Positions 52,868 to 63,089 of a DNA stretch of 64,000 nucleotides are shown one piece after another. The stretch covers positions 44,052,001 through 44,116,000 of the forward strand of contig CM069873.1 of assembly GCA_036172665.1 (NCBI GenBank). Direction: 5' to 3'. The notes beneath the pieces are model-generated. The model was given only the letters and a program-made list of their open reading frames with translations. It searched no databases and was not told where the DNA came from. This stretch comes from Prosopocoilus inquinatus. Lineage: Eukaryota > Arthropoda > Insecta > Coleoptera > Lucanidae. The first letter of the stretch is position 1; the number at the start of each line of letters is the position of its first letter. A program made the translations under genes and the position numbers.

Positions 52868-53120
52868 ACTCATTTTTTTTCGATAGAACCTCATACGTTT
52901 CTTAGCTTAGTTCAACAGAACATTTTTTTCTGAGTACGCTGATACCAAATACGTCATATTTTCTTTGAAAGTCATTTGAAATAAAGGGAGTGTAAAATTT
53001 CAATAAGACATGCTCTATTTTAAATTATTTTCGAAGAAAATATGATGTATTTGGTATCAGCGTACTCAGAAAAAAATGTTCAGTTAAGAAACATATGAGG
53101 TTCTATCGAAAAAAATGAGT
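52868..53120. repeat. Foldback with ~100-bp arms
   Basis: Arms of about 100 bp, 52868-52980 and 53025-53120, are inverted: TACGCTGATACCAAATACGT with ATGTATTTGGTATCAGCGTA, and TTTTTTCGATAGAACCTCAT with ATGAGGTTCTATCGAAAAAA. It follows repeat D directly and shares its 3' block. Confidence 0.82.
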
Positions 53121-53162
53121 CAAAGCATTTGGTTGTCCGGGGAACTCGAGTACCGACTGCTA

Positions 53163-53357
53163 TTTTCATTCGAATTCTGCTTTCATTCGAATACCACTAT
53201 CCCTTTCCCGAATACTATTTTTATTCGAATACGAAATTGATTCGAATGCTAATTTCATTCGATTACTATTTTATTCGAATATTAATTTTATTCGAATACT
53301 AATTTCATTCGACTTCTGATTTTATTCGAATACTAATTTCATTCGAATACTATTTTT
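53163..53357. repeat. Minisatellite of ~17-bp ATTCGAATACTAATTTC-like units
   Basis: ATTCGAATACTAATTTC-like words occur about eleven times with variation. The array ends in TTTTTCGCCCATCACT, which looks like a hAT-MITE end, but no partner end was found. Confidence 0.75.
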
Positions 53358-53451
53358 CGCCCATCACTACTTAATACCTCTATAGACTACAATAGCAAAC
53401 TTTGATGGGACTGTACATTTTTATTATTATTTTCATGTACTGTGCCCGCCA

Positions 53452-53644
53452 AAGAAATCTGGTACAAGTCTTTACACGCATTTTTGAGTTATTTTAATAG
53501 TTTGAATGCAACTTTAAACTTGTTTCTACGGGAACGTAAAAACGCAGAAATAAACATGCGGACGGATACACCATAGCAACAATAAATAACTCGTCATATT
53601 TACAATAGGACATGTTACGTGTCGCAGATTTTTTTGGCGGGCAT
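53452..53644. mobile_element. MITE, ATGCCCGCC family, copy 2 (~193 bp)
   Basis: Ends GTGCCCGCCAAAGAAATCTG and CAGATTTTTTTGGCGGGCAT. It has the same family and similar length as 19581-19767. Confidence 0.78.
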
Positions 53645-53759
53645 AGTATAAATAGAAAACAAATAGAAAAATGGTAGACTAACCCAGGTACAAAGATATT
53701 TTTTTTTTGTTGACCGGTATTATCAACCAATAAATATAAGTCTTATTTGTAATCGTTCA

Positions 53760-54835
53760 TCCTTGTTTAAAAAATTAAAAATTTGATTTACCTAACAAGT
53801 ACGGCATTACTTCCTTGCGGGTGTGCAATAAAATAACTGTATACATTTTTAAGTTTATTTCTAATCACTCCTTAGACTTAAATTTCGCATTTTTTAAACG
53901 AATGATGAAATATTTGCCTAAAACCTTCGATTTTAAATGTATTTAAGGTGTCTTCTTGCATTTTACTTTTCTTTTATAAATTAGTTCCATAAAACATTAT
54001 TTGTTCATTATATTGTTCTAAACATTTCATCATTTTGTTTAATGAAATATAAAACTTTCTAACCTTAAAAATCTCGTTTTAGTATTCTTAAAAATATCAT
54101 CGTCGGTAAAATTCACTTTATATCCAACAATGTACACTTGCGGTGAAATGTTAACGACATACAGTTTACAAGTGTGTGTTGATTGATATTACTGTTACTG
54201 TCGTAGTGTGTAAGCTTTTATTTATGAAAACAACAGTTTTATAATTATTATGGCATATTACATCAACTTTATTAAGACCACGTTTTGAACACGTTCCATC
54301 TAGATGTTTCTGCGCACGCGTATTACCCGATTGATCTACATGCACAAATGTCCTAATTTGTACTTGCTCCAACAGTTACTAAACAGTAATGTTAGGAAAA
54401 TCAATTTGCCAGACTACTTGTACAAGTATTAATATGTTGTATAAAGTAACTACTATTAATAAATTATAAGCTATAATTGTTGATTTTTATTCAATTGCAA
54501 ATAGAAAACAGCTGCTAGATCTATTGCCTAACGTCTACTGTCATCTATAATGCCTTAATCCCCGAAATTAGTGCCTTACAATATGGCTACACTTTTGCTT
54601 GTATGGTATCTAATTAAAGTACAAAGACCACGTTAGGCGTCGTATTAGACACAGATATGTATAGCCCTAGCATAAGGGTGAAAATATTTTAAGTCGAGTC
54701 CGATGAAAATTGTAAGAAAGTAGTTTTTCGTTAGGAGTCCGTGAACTATAAAAAGAAAATGAAACATTGAGCGTTCTTTCAATTTTAATTGTGTCCGTTT
54801 AAAGTTCAAAAACTACATATTTTCTGAAAATATTT
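53760..54835. other. No gene seen
   Basis: AT-rich. Short minus-strand frames (for example 54166-54372) lack any recognisable domain, signal peptide or cysteine spacing. Confidence 0.5.
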
Positions 54836-54837
54836 TA

Positions 54838-55092
54838 AACAGATAAAATAGCGACATCTTTCGATCGCTTTTTGACCTGACATTGCAGTAGGATAGACAA
54901 ATTGAAGCGGAATTTGCTCCTAATAAGTCCCCCACGCAAAGCGGCCATGCTTGCTGTCAAAGCATAATAAAAGTTTTAAAAAAAAACTGTGCAAATCGTT
55001 TTTGATTGCAGTGAAAACCTCGAGCAGCCTCTGGACAGCTGTTTCAACCCTGCTTGGGGCTTCTTAGCAGAGACGTAGCTCGACATTCATTA
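54838..55092 (-). repeat. Satellite-like ~310-bp repeat, near full unit
   Basis: It runs from AGATAAAATAGCGACATC to GCAGAGACGTAGCTCGACAT in minus orientation and lacks the inverted partner. Confidence 0.85.
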
Positions 55093-55267
55093 TTTACAAA
55101 CAACTCTTTTTCAAGTAGTCATTCGATCGGTTATTCGATGTCAAAGTAAAATTTCGACCCCGTTTTATAATCAAAAGGGTTTCATGAGTCACCGATGTTT
55201 TAAACAATTTTGCCCTCTATTTTCTAAATTTTTAACCATTCATAATTTCAAATTTTTCTTAAATTTT

Positions 55268-55532
55268 ACAATTGAAGACCATAACTTCAAAAGGGTCTGA
55301 ATGCCAGAAAATAAAAAAAAATATATATTTTCACAGCAAATGGGTCTGTGGACAAAGCCCAATGTCATGCAAAATGGTCTATGTACCTGTGGTTAAATAA
55401 AAAGTGTAATAAATGAATCATAGGTGGCGATATTTGTATGTGCGTTTAAGATTTAATAAATCAGTTTTCTTTATAACTTCTAAACATGTTTTTGGCACTT
55501 AGACTCTTTTGAAGTTATGGTCTTCAATTCTA
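55268..55532. repeat. Foldback with ~36-bp arms
   Basis: AATTGAAGACCATAACTTCA on the left and TGAAGTTATGGTCTTCAATT on the right; pairing continues through AAAGGGTCT/AGACTCTTT. The spacer is about 190 bp and the family is unknown. Confidence 0.72.
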
Positions 55533-55963
55533 AACTTAATTTAATGTCACTTATTCTAAATATTTCAATTAAATTATTTAAAAGGTCTTTAAATACTAAA
55601 ACTTCTTATAATTTAATAAATTTGAAAATTTCCCAGTAAGCAAAAAGATGTTATATAAACATTGTATGAACGTTATTTTGTTAGATGTAATGTTTACAGT
55701 TAAACGTTTTTAATGTAGAAAGTAACGTTACGCCAATAGTTCTATGTCCTAGTAAGCGATGTTGCAGAATAACGTTACAAAAAAAATATTGACCCGACGT
55801 CTCTTTATTAACGCTGCATAAATATAAATTGCAATGTTTTATTAATGTTTAAATGTAATATTATCTTTATGTTTCCTATACTTGTTTCATGAACGTTCCT
55901 TTAGGAATGTGTCATTGGCGTTCATTTAGAAACATTGCACTACTGTTGCAGTACAACACATTG

Positions 55964-56505
55964 TGTTTCACTTCTCAACTGCACACCCCTGTCCTTTTTT
56001 TATTTTATTAACGCATCGATTTTAAATTTTCATCTAATCATGAAAGGTTATTAAGAAAAGTTGTTTAAAATTAGGAAATAACCCCAATTCCCAAATTTCA
56101 GGGAACATTTTTGATTTTTAATGATTTGATTAAGAGCAAAATTTAGCTAGCTGAAATACACAGAACCAAAAATATCATTACCTATATGTTATACTAAGCC
56201 CTCATCATATGGTGTCCCTTTTTCAAAAGGTCTGCCATTTTGCTCTCCATGGGACAGTTACAAAAGAAAATATTCACTGTAAATGTATTATTTCAGCTTG
56301 TCTTTGAATAATTAAAAATTAAAATTTTTCGCCCAAATTTGAGAATTCGGATTATTTTCTAATTCTAAACAATTTTTCTTTGTAACTTTTCGTGATTAAA
56401 CAAGATCAAAAATGTTCATTTTTTGCAATTTGCAAAAATTTAGAATCGATCCGTTAATAAATTTAAAAAGTCAGGGATTTGTAGCTGAGAAGTGAAACAC
56501 AGTGG
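55964..56505. repeat. Foldback with arms of ~190 bp
   Basis: GTGTTTCACTTCTCAACTGC (55964) pairs with GTAGCTGAGAAGTGAAACAC (about 56484-56503). Diverged pairing continues inward (ATTAACGCATCGATT with AATCGATCCGTTAAT). It is nested in the 3.5-kb element. Confidence 0.72.
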
Positions 56506-56729
56506 AAATCTTTAAAGCAAACCGCACATTAGCATCGCATCATTTTGCAAACTAAAAATCCGCAGCAATCACTACCTAACATAGTTTTTGTATGTCAGTT
56601 CATTCCGTACTGATTGTTGCAAATTTTTAGTTTAGCAGTATGAAGCAATGTAACAGATCCTAACGTCCACTTCGATAAAGCTGCTTTAACACTTGTAAAC
56701 TTTAAAATGTTTCATTACAGCGCTACCCC

Positions 56730-56790
56730 TTTGCTGAGGAGCCCCCAAACTGGGTCGAAACAGCTGTCTAAGCGATCCCACTGTAATCGA
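56730..56790 (+). repeat. Short diverged satellite-like fragment
   Basis: CTGAGGAGCCCCCAAACTGG and GTCGAAACAGCTGTCTAAGC resemble the core of the ~310-bp family. Confidence 0.5.
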
Positions 56791-56799
56791 AACTATATT

Positions 56800-58380
56800 C
56801 ATAAGTAGTTGTAAAGGAATCTTACTCACATATATATAATATTCAAATTCTCCTAATCCTGAGATCTTTCTTATTTTGTGAGACAGGGATAGATTTAATA
56901 AATTCGAAACCCATCCTATTGTAAGAAAGTCCCAATGACCAAATGCAAAGATAAAATATATCCTGTATTAAAGTATCTACATAGATTATATTTTCTAATT
57001 GTGACACAGAAGGAATCTAATCTAATACTATGCAAAGTGTTTATTAATACAATTAATAAAACTTGGGTGGACATCCATATATGTATTTACAATCAAAATA
57101 ATATGTTGAAACACGAAATATAAAAATGTAAACCGTGAAGATCATAATAATTATAAAATCTAATCCGCTTATTAATCTAAGCGGGCGAAATAGGTGTACT
57201 TGCAGGCGAGAGACAATACAACGTAAAGCAGCGTATCAGCTGTGTCTATTTGCTGCGTTGAGTTTGGTCCAAAACTTCTATTTAATCCTTGTTAATCATG
57301 CATTTGCTTCAAAAACTTGTATGGCTTCATCATTTTACCATGCTAAAAATTTTGTTCTCGGTGAGGTGCCAAAATTCTGTAAATATAAATTAAGAAAATG
57401 ATATATAAGTACATTATAATGTCAAAACTATTAAAAAAATCATATTACTTATCCTTCATCAGTTTTTCAACATTTCAATTTTTCCTTATTAATATAAAAA
57501 CATTTTAGACGATGTGACTGATAATCTGAAAATTAATTTGTTTTACAAATACGTGAAATAAATAAATCATTTTACCTCTATATTTTCTACGTGTATATTG
57601 CAATCTGTATTCTATCAGTAAAATGTAGCAAAGCATCACTTTCGAGGATTTATCGAAAAGCGATAGTGCAGCCTAACTGCATAGTTTTTTTTCCCCTTTC
57701 CTAAGACATTGTCACTTTCCAAATCTGAAGTGAAAGCAAATGTTTGTCTTTTTGCTTAGCTTTGGCTTAAAAGTAAGATAAATCCAGCACAAATTTTATA
57801 GAGTAATACAATTGGCTGTATTTGTATAAATTTTCAGTTGATTTCCACTATTTTGCTCTAAATTTAGAATTGAAAGGGTGTAGTGGATGAAGGGAATTCC
57901 CGTATTGACATCCTTACATTTAATAAATAAACTTTTTTAAATAAATTTTTAAAAGTGTATTTCTTATAACGAGCTTTCAACAAAAAAAATACACCTCGAG
58001 TAGCCTTGGAAACAAAAGTACCATCGCGAATTAAGAATCAGTAATACTACTTTTATTGTCAAAGTAAAACCATAACAAGAAACTTCATTCTGACTTTTGT
58101 TCAAAGTTGGGTTTAAACCAAAATATTTTGCTTCATTTCTACCAAAAATTAGAACTCCTTTATCCCAGTATTTTCTGGTCGCGATGGTACGTATCGTAGA
58201 TTGAACACTACAAGTTCTGTGGTAATCGCAAGAACTGTCAGAATACAAAATTAAGGTTATGCGATGAACCTGAATTCAAGCTATTTTCTTTTAAGTATGA
58301 AAATAGTACTTTCAAAATTTCTTCTAGCATTGTCACTTTCACCAATAAATATGCTAATTTGCAGATATAAAAAAGTAGAA
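56800..58380. other. No gene seen inside the 3.5-kb candidate element
   Basis: Open frames at 57135-57401 (+) and 57964-58248 (-) have no transposase or peptide-family signature. Confidence 0.45.
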
Positions 58381-58385
58381 TCTTA

Positions 58386-58502
58386 TGCACTGAGTCGTAC
58401 TCAGTGTAGCTCCCATCTTATCCCAACCTAAAGTAATAAAATGACTTGGAGTTACTCTGAGTAACTCAGTGCATGTAGTGCACGTCAGTAGAAAACGCTA
58501 TC
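58386..58502. repeat. Partly palindromic repeat related to the 42049 MITE
   Basis: TGCACTGAGTCGTACTCAGT and ACTCTGAGTAACTCAGTGCA are inverted. The right end GTAGAAAACGCTATCAG resembles the GGAAAATGCTATTAG end of the foldback at 42049-42171. Confidence 0.5.
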
Positions 58503-59159
58503 AGTTTTTGTCACGTAAGAAGTCGAGATATATTTTTTTATTTATAGATTTTGCGTTTTTAACACTAAACATTTGAAAGAGGTAGGTACAAATTCAAACT
58601 GCGACATATTGCGCATGTTAACGATGATTCATAAACATACAATTAAATACGTAAAATAGAAGTATTAAATTAGCCCACAAACTGCTTACCTTTTTATTAA
58701 ATAGATGATGATTCACGTCCCCAAATTAAGAACAGCAACGACAATCAGCACTATCAGCAGCAATTGGAAAATAAGTCGAATAAGTTTAGTAAATTGACGG
58801 AACCAGTGAAGAGTGAAGGGAAAGCTGCGACCCCATAATATTATTGCGCACATGCGCATTAAATAATTGTGACATCGTTGAATTTGGGTTGTTATTATAA
58901 CATTTCAATAAAACGTTACTTATAAAAATATCATGTTCCAACAATATTATGTAATGTTTCATGCCAAGCTGTAAAATTATTTCGATATTTTCAAAAAATG
59001 TTATTATTCTGTTATGTGGTAACATTACATTGGTGCTTCATAACATTCCATATACCATTCGTAATATTCTATCAACATTTTGATAAAAATGTTGCTAAGT
59101 TGTTGTGTTGAAAACATTTCAGAAATGCTGTGTAACATTCTATGCTTAGTGGGTTAATT

Positions 59160-59635
59160 TTGACGCTTACTCAACCTTACATTTTACTGTCAATTTGACA
59201 CAATTTAGATAGGCCTAAATGTTCTTCCAACATGTATTCCTAGTGTAAGAAATATTATTTTTACTGAAATGATTTAATATCCGAACGTGCGAGGCAATGC
59301 TGCGCTATCGAAAACTGTTTATTAAAACAAACAAAATTGTAACCTTTCGATGACTAACCGACGGCTTAGAAAGAAATACGAGATCAGCGGTAATACATTA
59401 ATGCGGCCTAAGCAAAATAAGCAAAGGACCGAAAGCTGAAATTATTCGAAACGCATTATAAAGTCGTCTATTGACTTGTGTGTGTTGTGCCAGAGGGTCG
59501 TGCTAGTGCTTGATTTCTGCAGGCCAAAGTAAAGGTGAGTTTTCTCACAGAGCATTCTTGTTATTCTTGTTATTATTATTATTTTTGTTATTCTTGCTAT
59601 TTTCGTAAAAGGCAGATCTGGAGCATGCTTTAGTT
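59160..59635. other. No gene seen
   Basis: AT-rich with a TTATTCTTGTTATTATTATT low-complexity tract near 59558-59600. Confidence 0.5.
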
Positions 59636-59639
59636 GAGC

Positions 59640-59895
59640 TTGATTTTGAATTAGATAATAAGCTAGTCGTCCTAGCCGGAAAGCGGCGTGACGTGGGGGA
59701 TTCGCACGGCGGAGTTGACCGCAGGCGCTAGACGACCCGGGGGTTGTAGAAATATAACCGCAGGCGCTAGTGACCCGGGGGTTGTCAAAATAAGGGCACG
59801 GGGGAGCCGTTGGACGGTTTCGCATGCACCTTCTCCGTTCACGGGGGATCCGCGCGCACGAGCGCACCTGGATACCAAGGACATAGCAATTTTCG
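59640..59895. other. GC-rich island with a tandem duplication
   Basis: GCAGGCGCTAG followed by GACCCGGGGGTTGT occurs twice (about 59730-59751 and 59761-59785). The region is strongly GC-rich compared with the rest of the window. Frames are open on both strands, as expected from composition, without a known domain. It may be a retroelement leader or a transferred fragment. Confidence 0.45.
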
Positions 59896-60244
59896 GGTGA
59901 ACCGAACTTATTTGTTTAGCTGATTTTGGGTGAACCAATAGTACTAGATTGAGCATTAAATTACGTAACCTGATATTTGCAATAATCGTGGATGACCAGA
60001 ATGCTCAGGTTGCTTTTCTTTTACAGGTAAAATCCCGTCTAATCAAACCACGAAATAGGAACACCTCGCCGACGACGACGCCCTTCCGTTCGACCGTAAA
60101 TAATCCTGATTAAATTCTGTCAATACTTGATAGAAAAAAAAAATAATATTAAATAAATAAGTAAAAGGCGGAATTTTACAATTTGGTTGAATTTGCTAAA
60201 ATTTTCAAAAGATAGGTTATACTAGTCTACATGTACTTCTTTAA

Positions 60245-60551
60245 CACGAAATTTTAACACTTCCTGTTGTAGTAGAGTCTCCGGTTATTGGAACGTTGAA
60301 TGCAGTGCTGAGGATGTTCTCGTGGAAACTCTTATATGGTGTGCTGATGTTGTCTCACGTACAAACACTTGTTGATGCAGTGATGCTGTTGTCTCAGGTA
60401 CAAACACTGTTGCAGCGGTGTGGAGAATACATGGGAACATCTCTGGATGTAGTAGCTCTTCTTCATGTATGTTCTTTGTGCATTTAGTGTTATACGGTAA
60501 CGTGTATATTTTGTTGTAGGTATGTGGATTTGTTTTGTTTTTTTTTAAATC
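60245..60551 (+). repeat. Left arm of a large inverted repeat around the third peptide gene
   Basis: It pairs with 62676-63062, from CACGAAATTTTAACACTTCC to CCACATACCTACAACAAAAT-type sequence. The spacer is 2.1 kb. Inside the arm, CAGTGATGCTGTTGTCTCAG and a related word form an internal direct repeat. Confidence 0.87.
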
Positions 60552-60605
60552 TGATAATATTAGAATAGGGAGTCGGTGAATTCCAATAATTTTACGAAAT
60601 TGAAG

Positions 60606-60945
60606 CGGGATTTGCATAATTTTTTTTTTAACTTTTATTATGCTTTGACAACAAGCATGGCCGCCTTGCGTGCGGGACTTATTAGGAGCAAATCCCGCTT
60701 CATTTTGTCTATCCTACTGCATTGTCAGGTCATAAAGCGATCGTAAGATGTCGCTATTTTATCTGTTTATCACTCTTACATCGCAATTGCGAATAAATTG
60801 GACAAGTCGTTTTTGTTTGCAGTGGGAATGTCGAGCTATTTCTCTGCTGAAGAAGCCCCAAGCAGGGCTGAAACAGCTGTCCAGAGGCTGCTCGAGATTT
60901 TCACTGCAATCAAAAACGATTTGCAGAATTTTTTTTTGAAAATAT
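60606..60945 (+). repeat. Satellite-like ~310-bp repeat, near full unit
   Basis: Plus-oriented, from TTGACAACAAGCATGGCCGC to GCAATCAAAAACGATTTGCA. It lies between the left inverted arm and the peptide gene. Confidence 0.86.
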
Positions 60946-61117
60946 TTTAGTACGCATACCTAAATAAAAAAGAAAAAAGCTAAAGAAGTCTTAAATTTTG
61001 TAAAATTATTGGAATTCACCCCACTCTAATACTCTTTGAATGTATTTCTGAAATTTATTTTGAAAGAATATTTACTGATATAGATACGACAAAAAAATCT
61101 ACATATACTTTCTTTAG

Positions 61118-61127
61118 TGAAAATCCC
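61118..61127 (-). promoter_or_regulatory. Possible NF-kappaB-type site upstream of the third peptide gene
   Basis: GGGATTTTCA on the minus strand lies 57 bp upstream of the TATA box, with TTGATAAT (GATA-like) at 61138-61145. Paired kappaB and GATA sites are common at insect immune-peptide promoters. One short match can be chance. Confidence 0.3.
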
Positions 61128-61174
61128 ACTATTATAGCTTGATAATTTATTAATTGGGAAATAATCGTACCAGA

Positions 61175-61182
61175 TATAAAAG
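61175..61182 (+). promoter_or_regulatory. TATA box of the third peptide gene
   Basis: TATAAAAG lies 61 bp upstream of the ATG at 61236; transcription would start near 61205. Confidence 0.65.
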
Positions 61183-61235
61183 AAGCAAGTAAATGGTGAA
61201 TTTCATTTCAAATAGTAATCGGACGTAAGTAAATC

Positions 61236-61566
61236 ATGACGCAGTTTAATACGTTGTTTTTCTTAGCACTGTCATGTGCTATTATCTACGAAATAAGTGC
61301 TCAGAACTACAACCCCTATCCCTACGGAAATCCTTTCGGAACTGAGAATCCTTTCCGCTGTAAGTTTTATTACAAAATTATTGTTTGTTATATTCTTATA
61401 CATACTTTACGTTGCAGCACCAGATAAACCTGTCGAAAAGGACTGTGTGTCAAATTACGTGAGCGTAAGTGGATCGTCTATGCTAGTGAAATGTTCTACT
61501 CTCTGCAGGATCAGCGGACAAACATTTGTTGGTTGTGAAGCCACAGGATACTGCCAGTGCTCGTAA
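61236..61566 (+). CDS. Secreted peptide with one six-cysteine CS-alpha-beta module, closest to insect defensin spacing
   Basis: I infer two exons, 61236-61359 and 61418-61566, with a 58-bp GTAAGT...TTGCAG phase-1 intron; they give 90 residues. Residues 1-22 are a signal peptide ending ISA|Q. A Tyr/Pro/Gly-rich segment of about 20 residues follows (NYNPYPYGNPFG). The module has cysteines at 51, 67, 71, 81, 87 and 89 and stops one residue later. C-x15-C-x3-C-x9-C-x5-C-x-C differs from classical beetle defensins mainly in having x15 rather than x16 in the first loop. It is probably secreted to haemolymph or an epithelial surface as an antimicrobial or signalling peptide. It shares gene structure and spacing with the genes at 5209 and 43218 but little else of the sequence. 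Confidence 0.78.
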
Positions 61567-61615
61567 TATTACCTTCTTAATGTAAAGCATAAAAATTTAA
61601 TATTACATAATTAAA

Positions 61616-61621
61616 AATAAA
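61616..61621 (+). terminator. Polyadenylation signal of the third peptide gene
   Basis: AATAAA lies 50 nt past the stop codon at 61564-61566. Confidence 0.65.
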
Positions 61622-61742
61622 GATATGACTACCTTTCTGTTCCTTTAATTCGTTAGATATTCGTAACTATTCACCCATTTGCATTCCATGCAAGTTTTCA
61701 AAATTGTTTGAACCCCGATGTTCTAGGTTTCAGGAAACGATC

Positions 61743-61992
61743 AGGGCTATTCTGTAACATTGATATGCATATCAATTGATATGTTCTTCAATAATTGAAG
61801 AGAGCTTGTTACGATTTCATAACATTTCACTTCAATTGCCGACCGCAAATTGAAGAGAGATGCATATTAACTCGAGATCACACTTGAAACGGATTGCAAG
61901 TTGTTACGAAACTATTTACTGAATACCAATATTGCAAGGTCACTTGAAACATAGCAATATCAAGTCCACATCAATGTTACAGAATAAGCCCC
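61743..61992. mobile_element. Foldback MITE, ~250 bp
   Basis: AGGGCTATTCTGTAACATTGA on the left, starting at 61743, pairs with TCAATGTTACAGAATAAGCCC on the right. It is non-coding and of unknown family, lying inside the loop of the large inverted repeat. Confidence 0.75.
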
Positions 61993-61994
61993 AA

Positions 61995-62675
61995 CTTCTC
62001 TAAAGGCCATCATACACCGTGCATTTTACCTTACGTTTTGCCTGTACAGTTTCGAATAAGACGGAGCTTGAAAGAGTCCCCAGACATGTAGTTTTGGTGT
62101 CAGTTTTCCAATCATTTCCAATCGTATGTATGGACATCATACTGCTTTAGCACTGCCTTTAAATGCAAAGCAAAAGAAAAAGTGTAGAAGTAAATGAACA
62201 AAATATTGTCTAATGAAACGAGGTAATCTTTCACATACAAATTTACTTAAGGAGTTGTATAGGTATTAAAAAGAACCATCTCCGTCGCTTAGTGCATTTT
62301 TTCATCAAACTATAAGCGAGTTTTAGCGACAAACTATGTTGTAGTGGTTACGGAACTAAACATTTTCTCGACGAAGACGTGACGTCATTTTTATATATTT
62401 TCAATGCGGGTCGTGGAACTATTGGATGATGGTTGAGAAGAGTGTTTTAAGTTGTCATCCATTTTTCGTCAAAATTTGCAACACATCTTACTATTCATAA
62501 TAAGTGTTAGGTCTAACATGTGTTTCTAACAATGTGCATGCACATATTGCGATAATAACTCGCCAAACCAAAAATAAATACTTGGAAACTTAATAAAAAT
62601 ATTACCTTTGGGAACCATTAAGAAGAAACAACATCAAAATTAATTTCAATTGGGATGCAAGTAATTTAAATTATC
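61995..62675. other. No gene seen
   Basis: AT-rich, short frames only. Confidence 0.5.
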
Positions 62676-63062
62676 AGCTTTAAAAAAACAAAACAAATCC
62701 ACATACCTACAACAAAATATACACGTTACCTTATAGCACTAAATTCACAAAGAACATACATGAAGAAGAGCTGCTACATCCAGAGATGTTCCATGTATTC
62801 TCCACACCGCTGCAACAACAGCACCACATCATTAACGAGGCTACAGTCAACATCCCAGTAACCAGAGATGTTCCCATGTATTCTCCACACTGCTGCAACA
62901 GTGTTTGTACCTAAGACAACAGCATCACTGCATCAACAAGTGTTTGTACATGAGACAACATCAGCACACCATAAAGAGTTTCCACGAGAACATCATCAGC
63001 ACTGCATTCAACGTTCCAATAACCTGAGACTCTACTACAAAAGGAAGTGTTAAAATTTCGTG
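62676..63062 (-). repeat. Right arm of the large inverted repeat
   Basis: Inverse of 60245-60551 with an extra ~80 bp near 62790-62870, caused by partial duplication of the GAGATGTTCC to TATTCTCCACAC block. Confidence 0.87.
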
Positions 63063-63089
63063 TAGGACACAACGCTACATACATATAAT

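Larger units (their letters stand above)
55632..59154. mobile_element. Candidate 3.5-kb TIR element (CCCASTAAGCA ends)
   Basis: CCCAGTAAGCAAAAAGATGTTA pairs imperfectly with the right end (CATTCTATGCTTAGTGGG). Both subterminal regions are rich in GTTACA/TGTAAC-type words such as AACGTTAC and TGTAACATTC. The target duplication is unclear. No transposase was recognised. It contains a foldback and a satellite-like fragment. Confidence 0.5.

Noticed and set aside
57135..57401. 88-codon frame with RCTCRRE, considered as a CS-alpha-beta end
   Set aside because: The four upstream cysteines of the pattern are absent.
58690..58790. Minus-strand hydrophobic stretch (IFQLLLIVLIVVAVLNL) followed by a GTAAG donor, like another peptide-gene first exon
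   Set aside because: No in-frame Met, a TGA before the donor, and no six-cysteine exon downstream. At best a pseudogene.
60296..60617. Overlapping frames in the left inverted arm (both strands)
   Set aside because: They arise from internal repeats of the arm, have no domain, and are not kept in the other arm.
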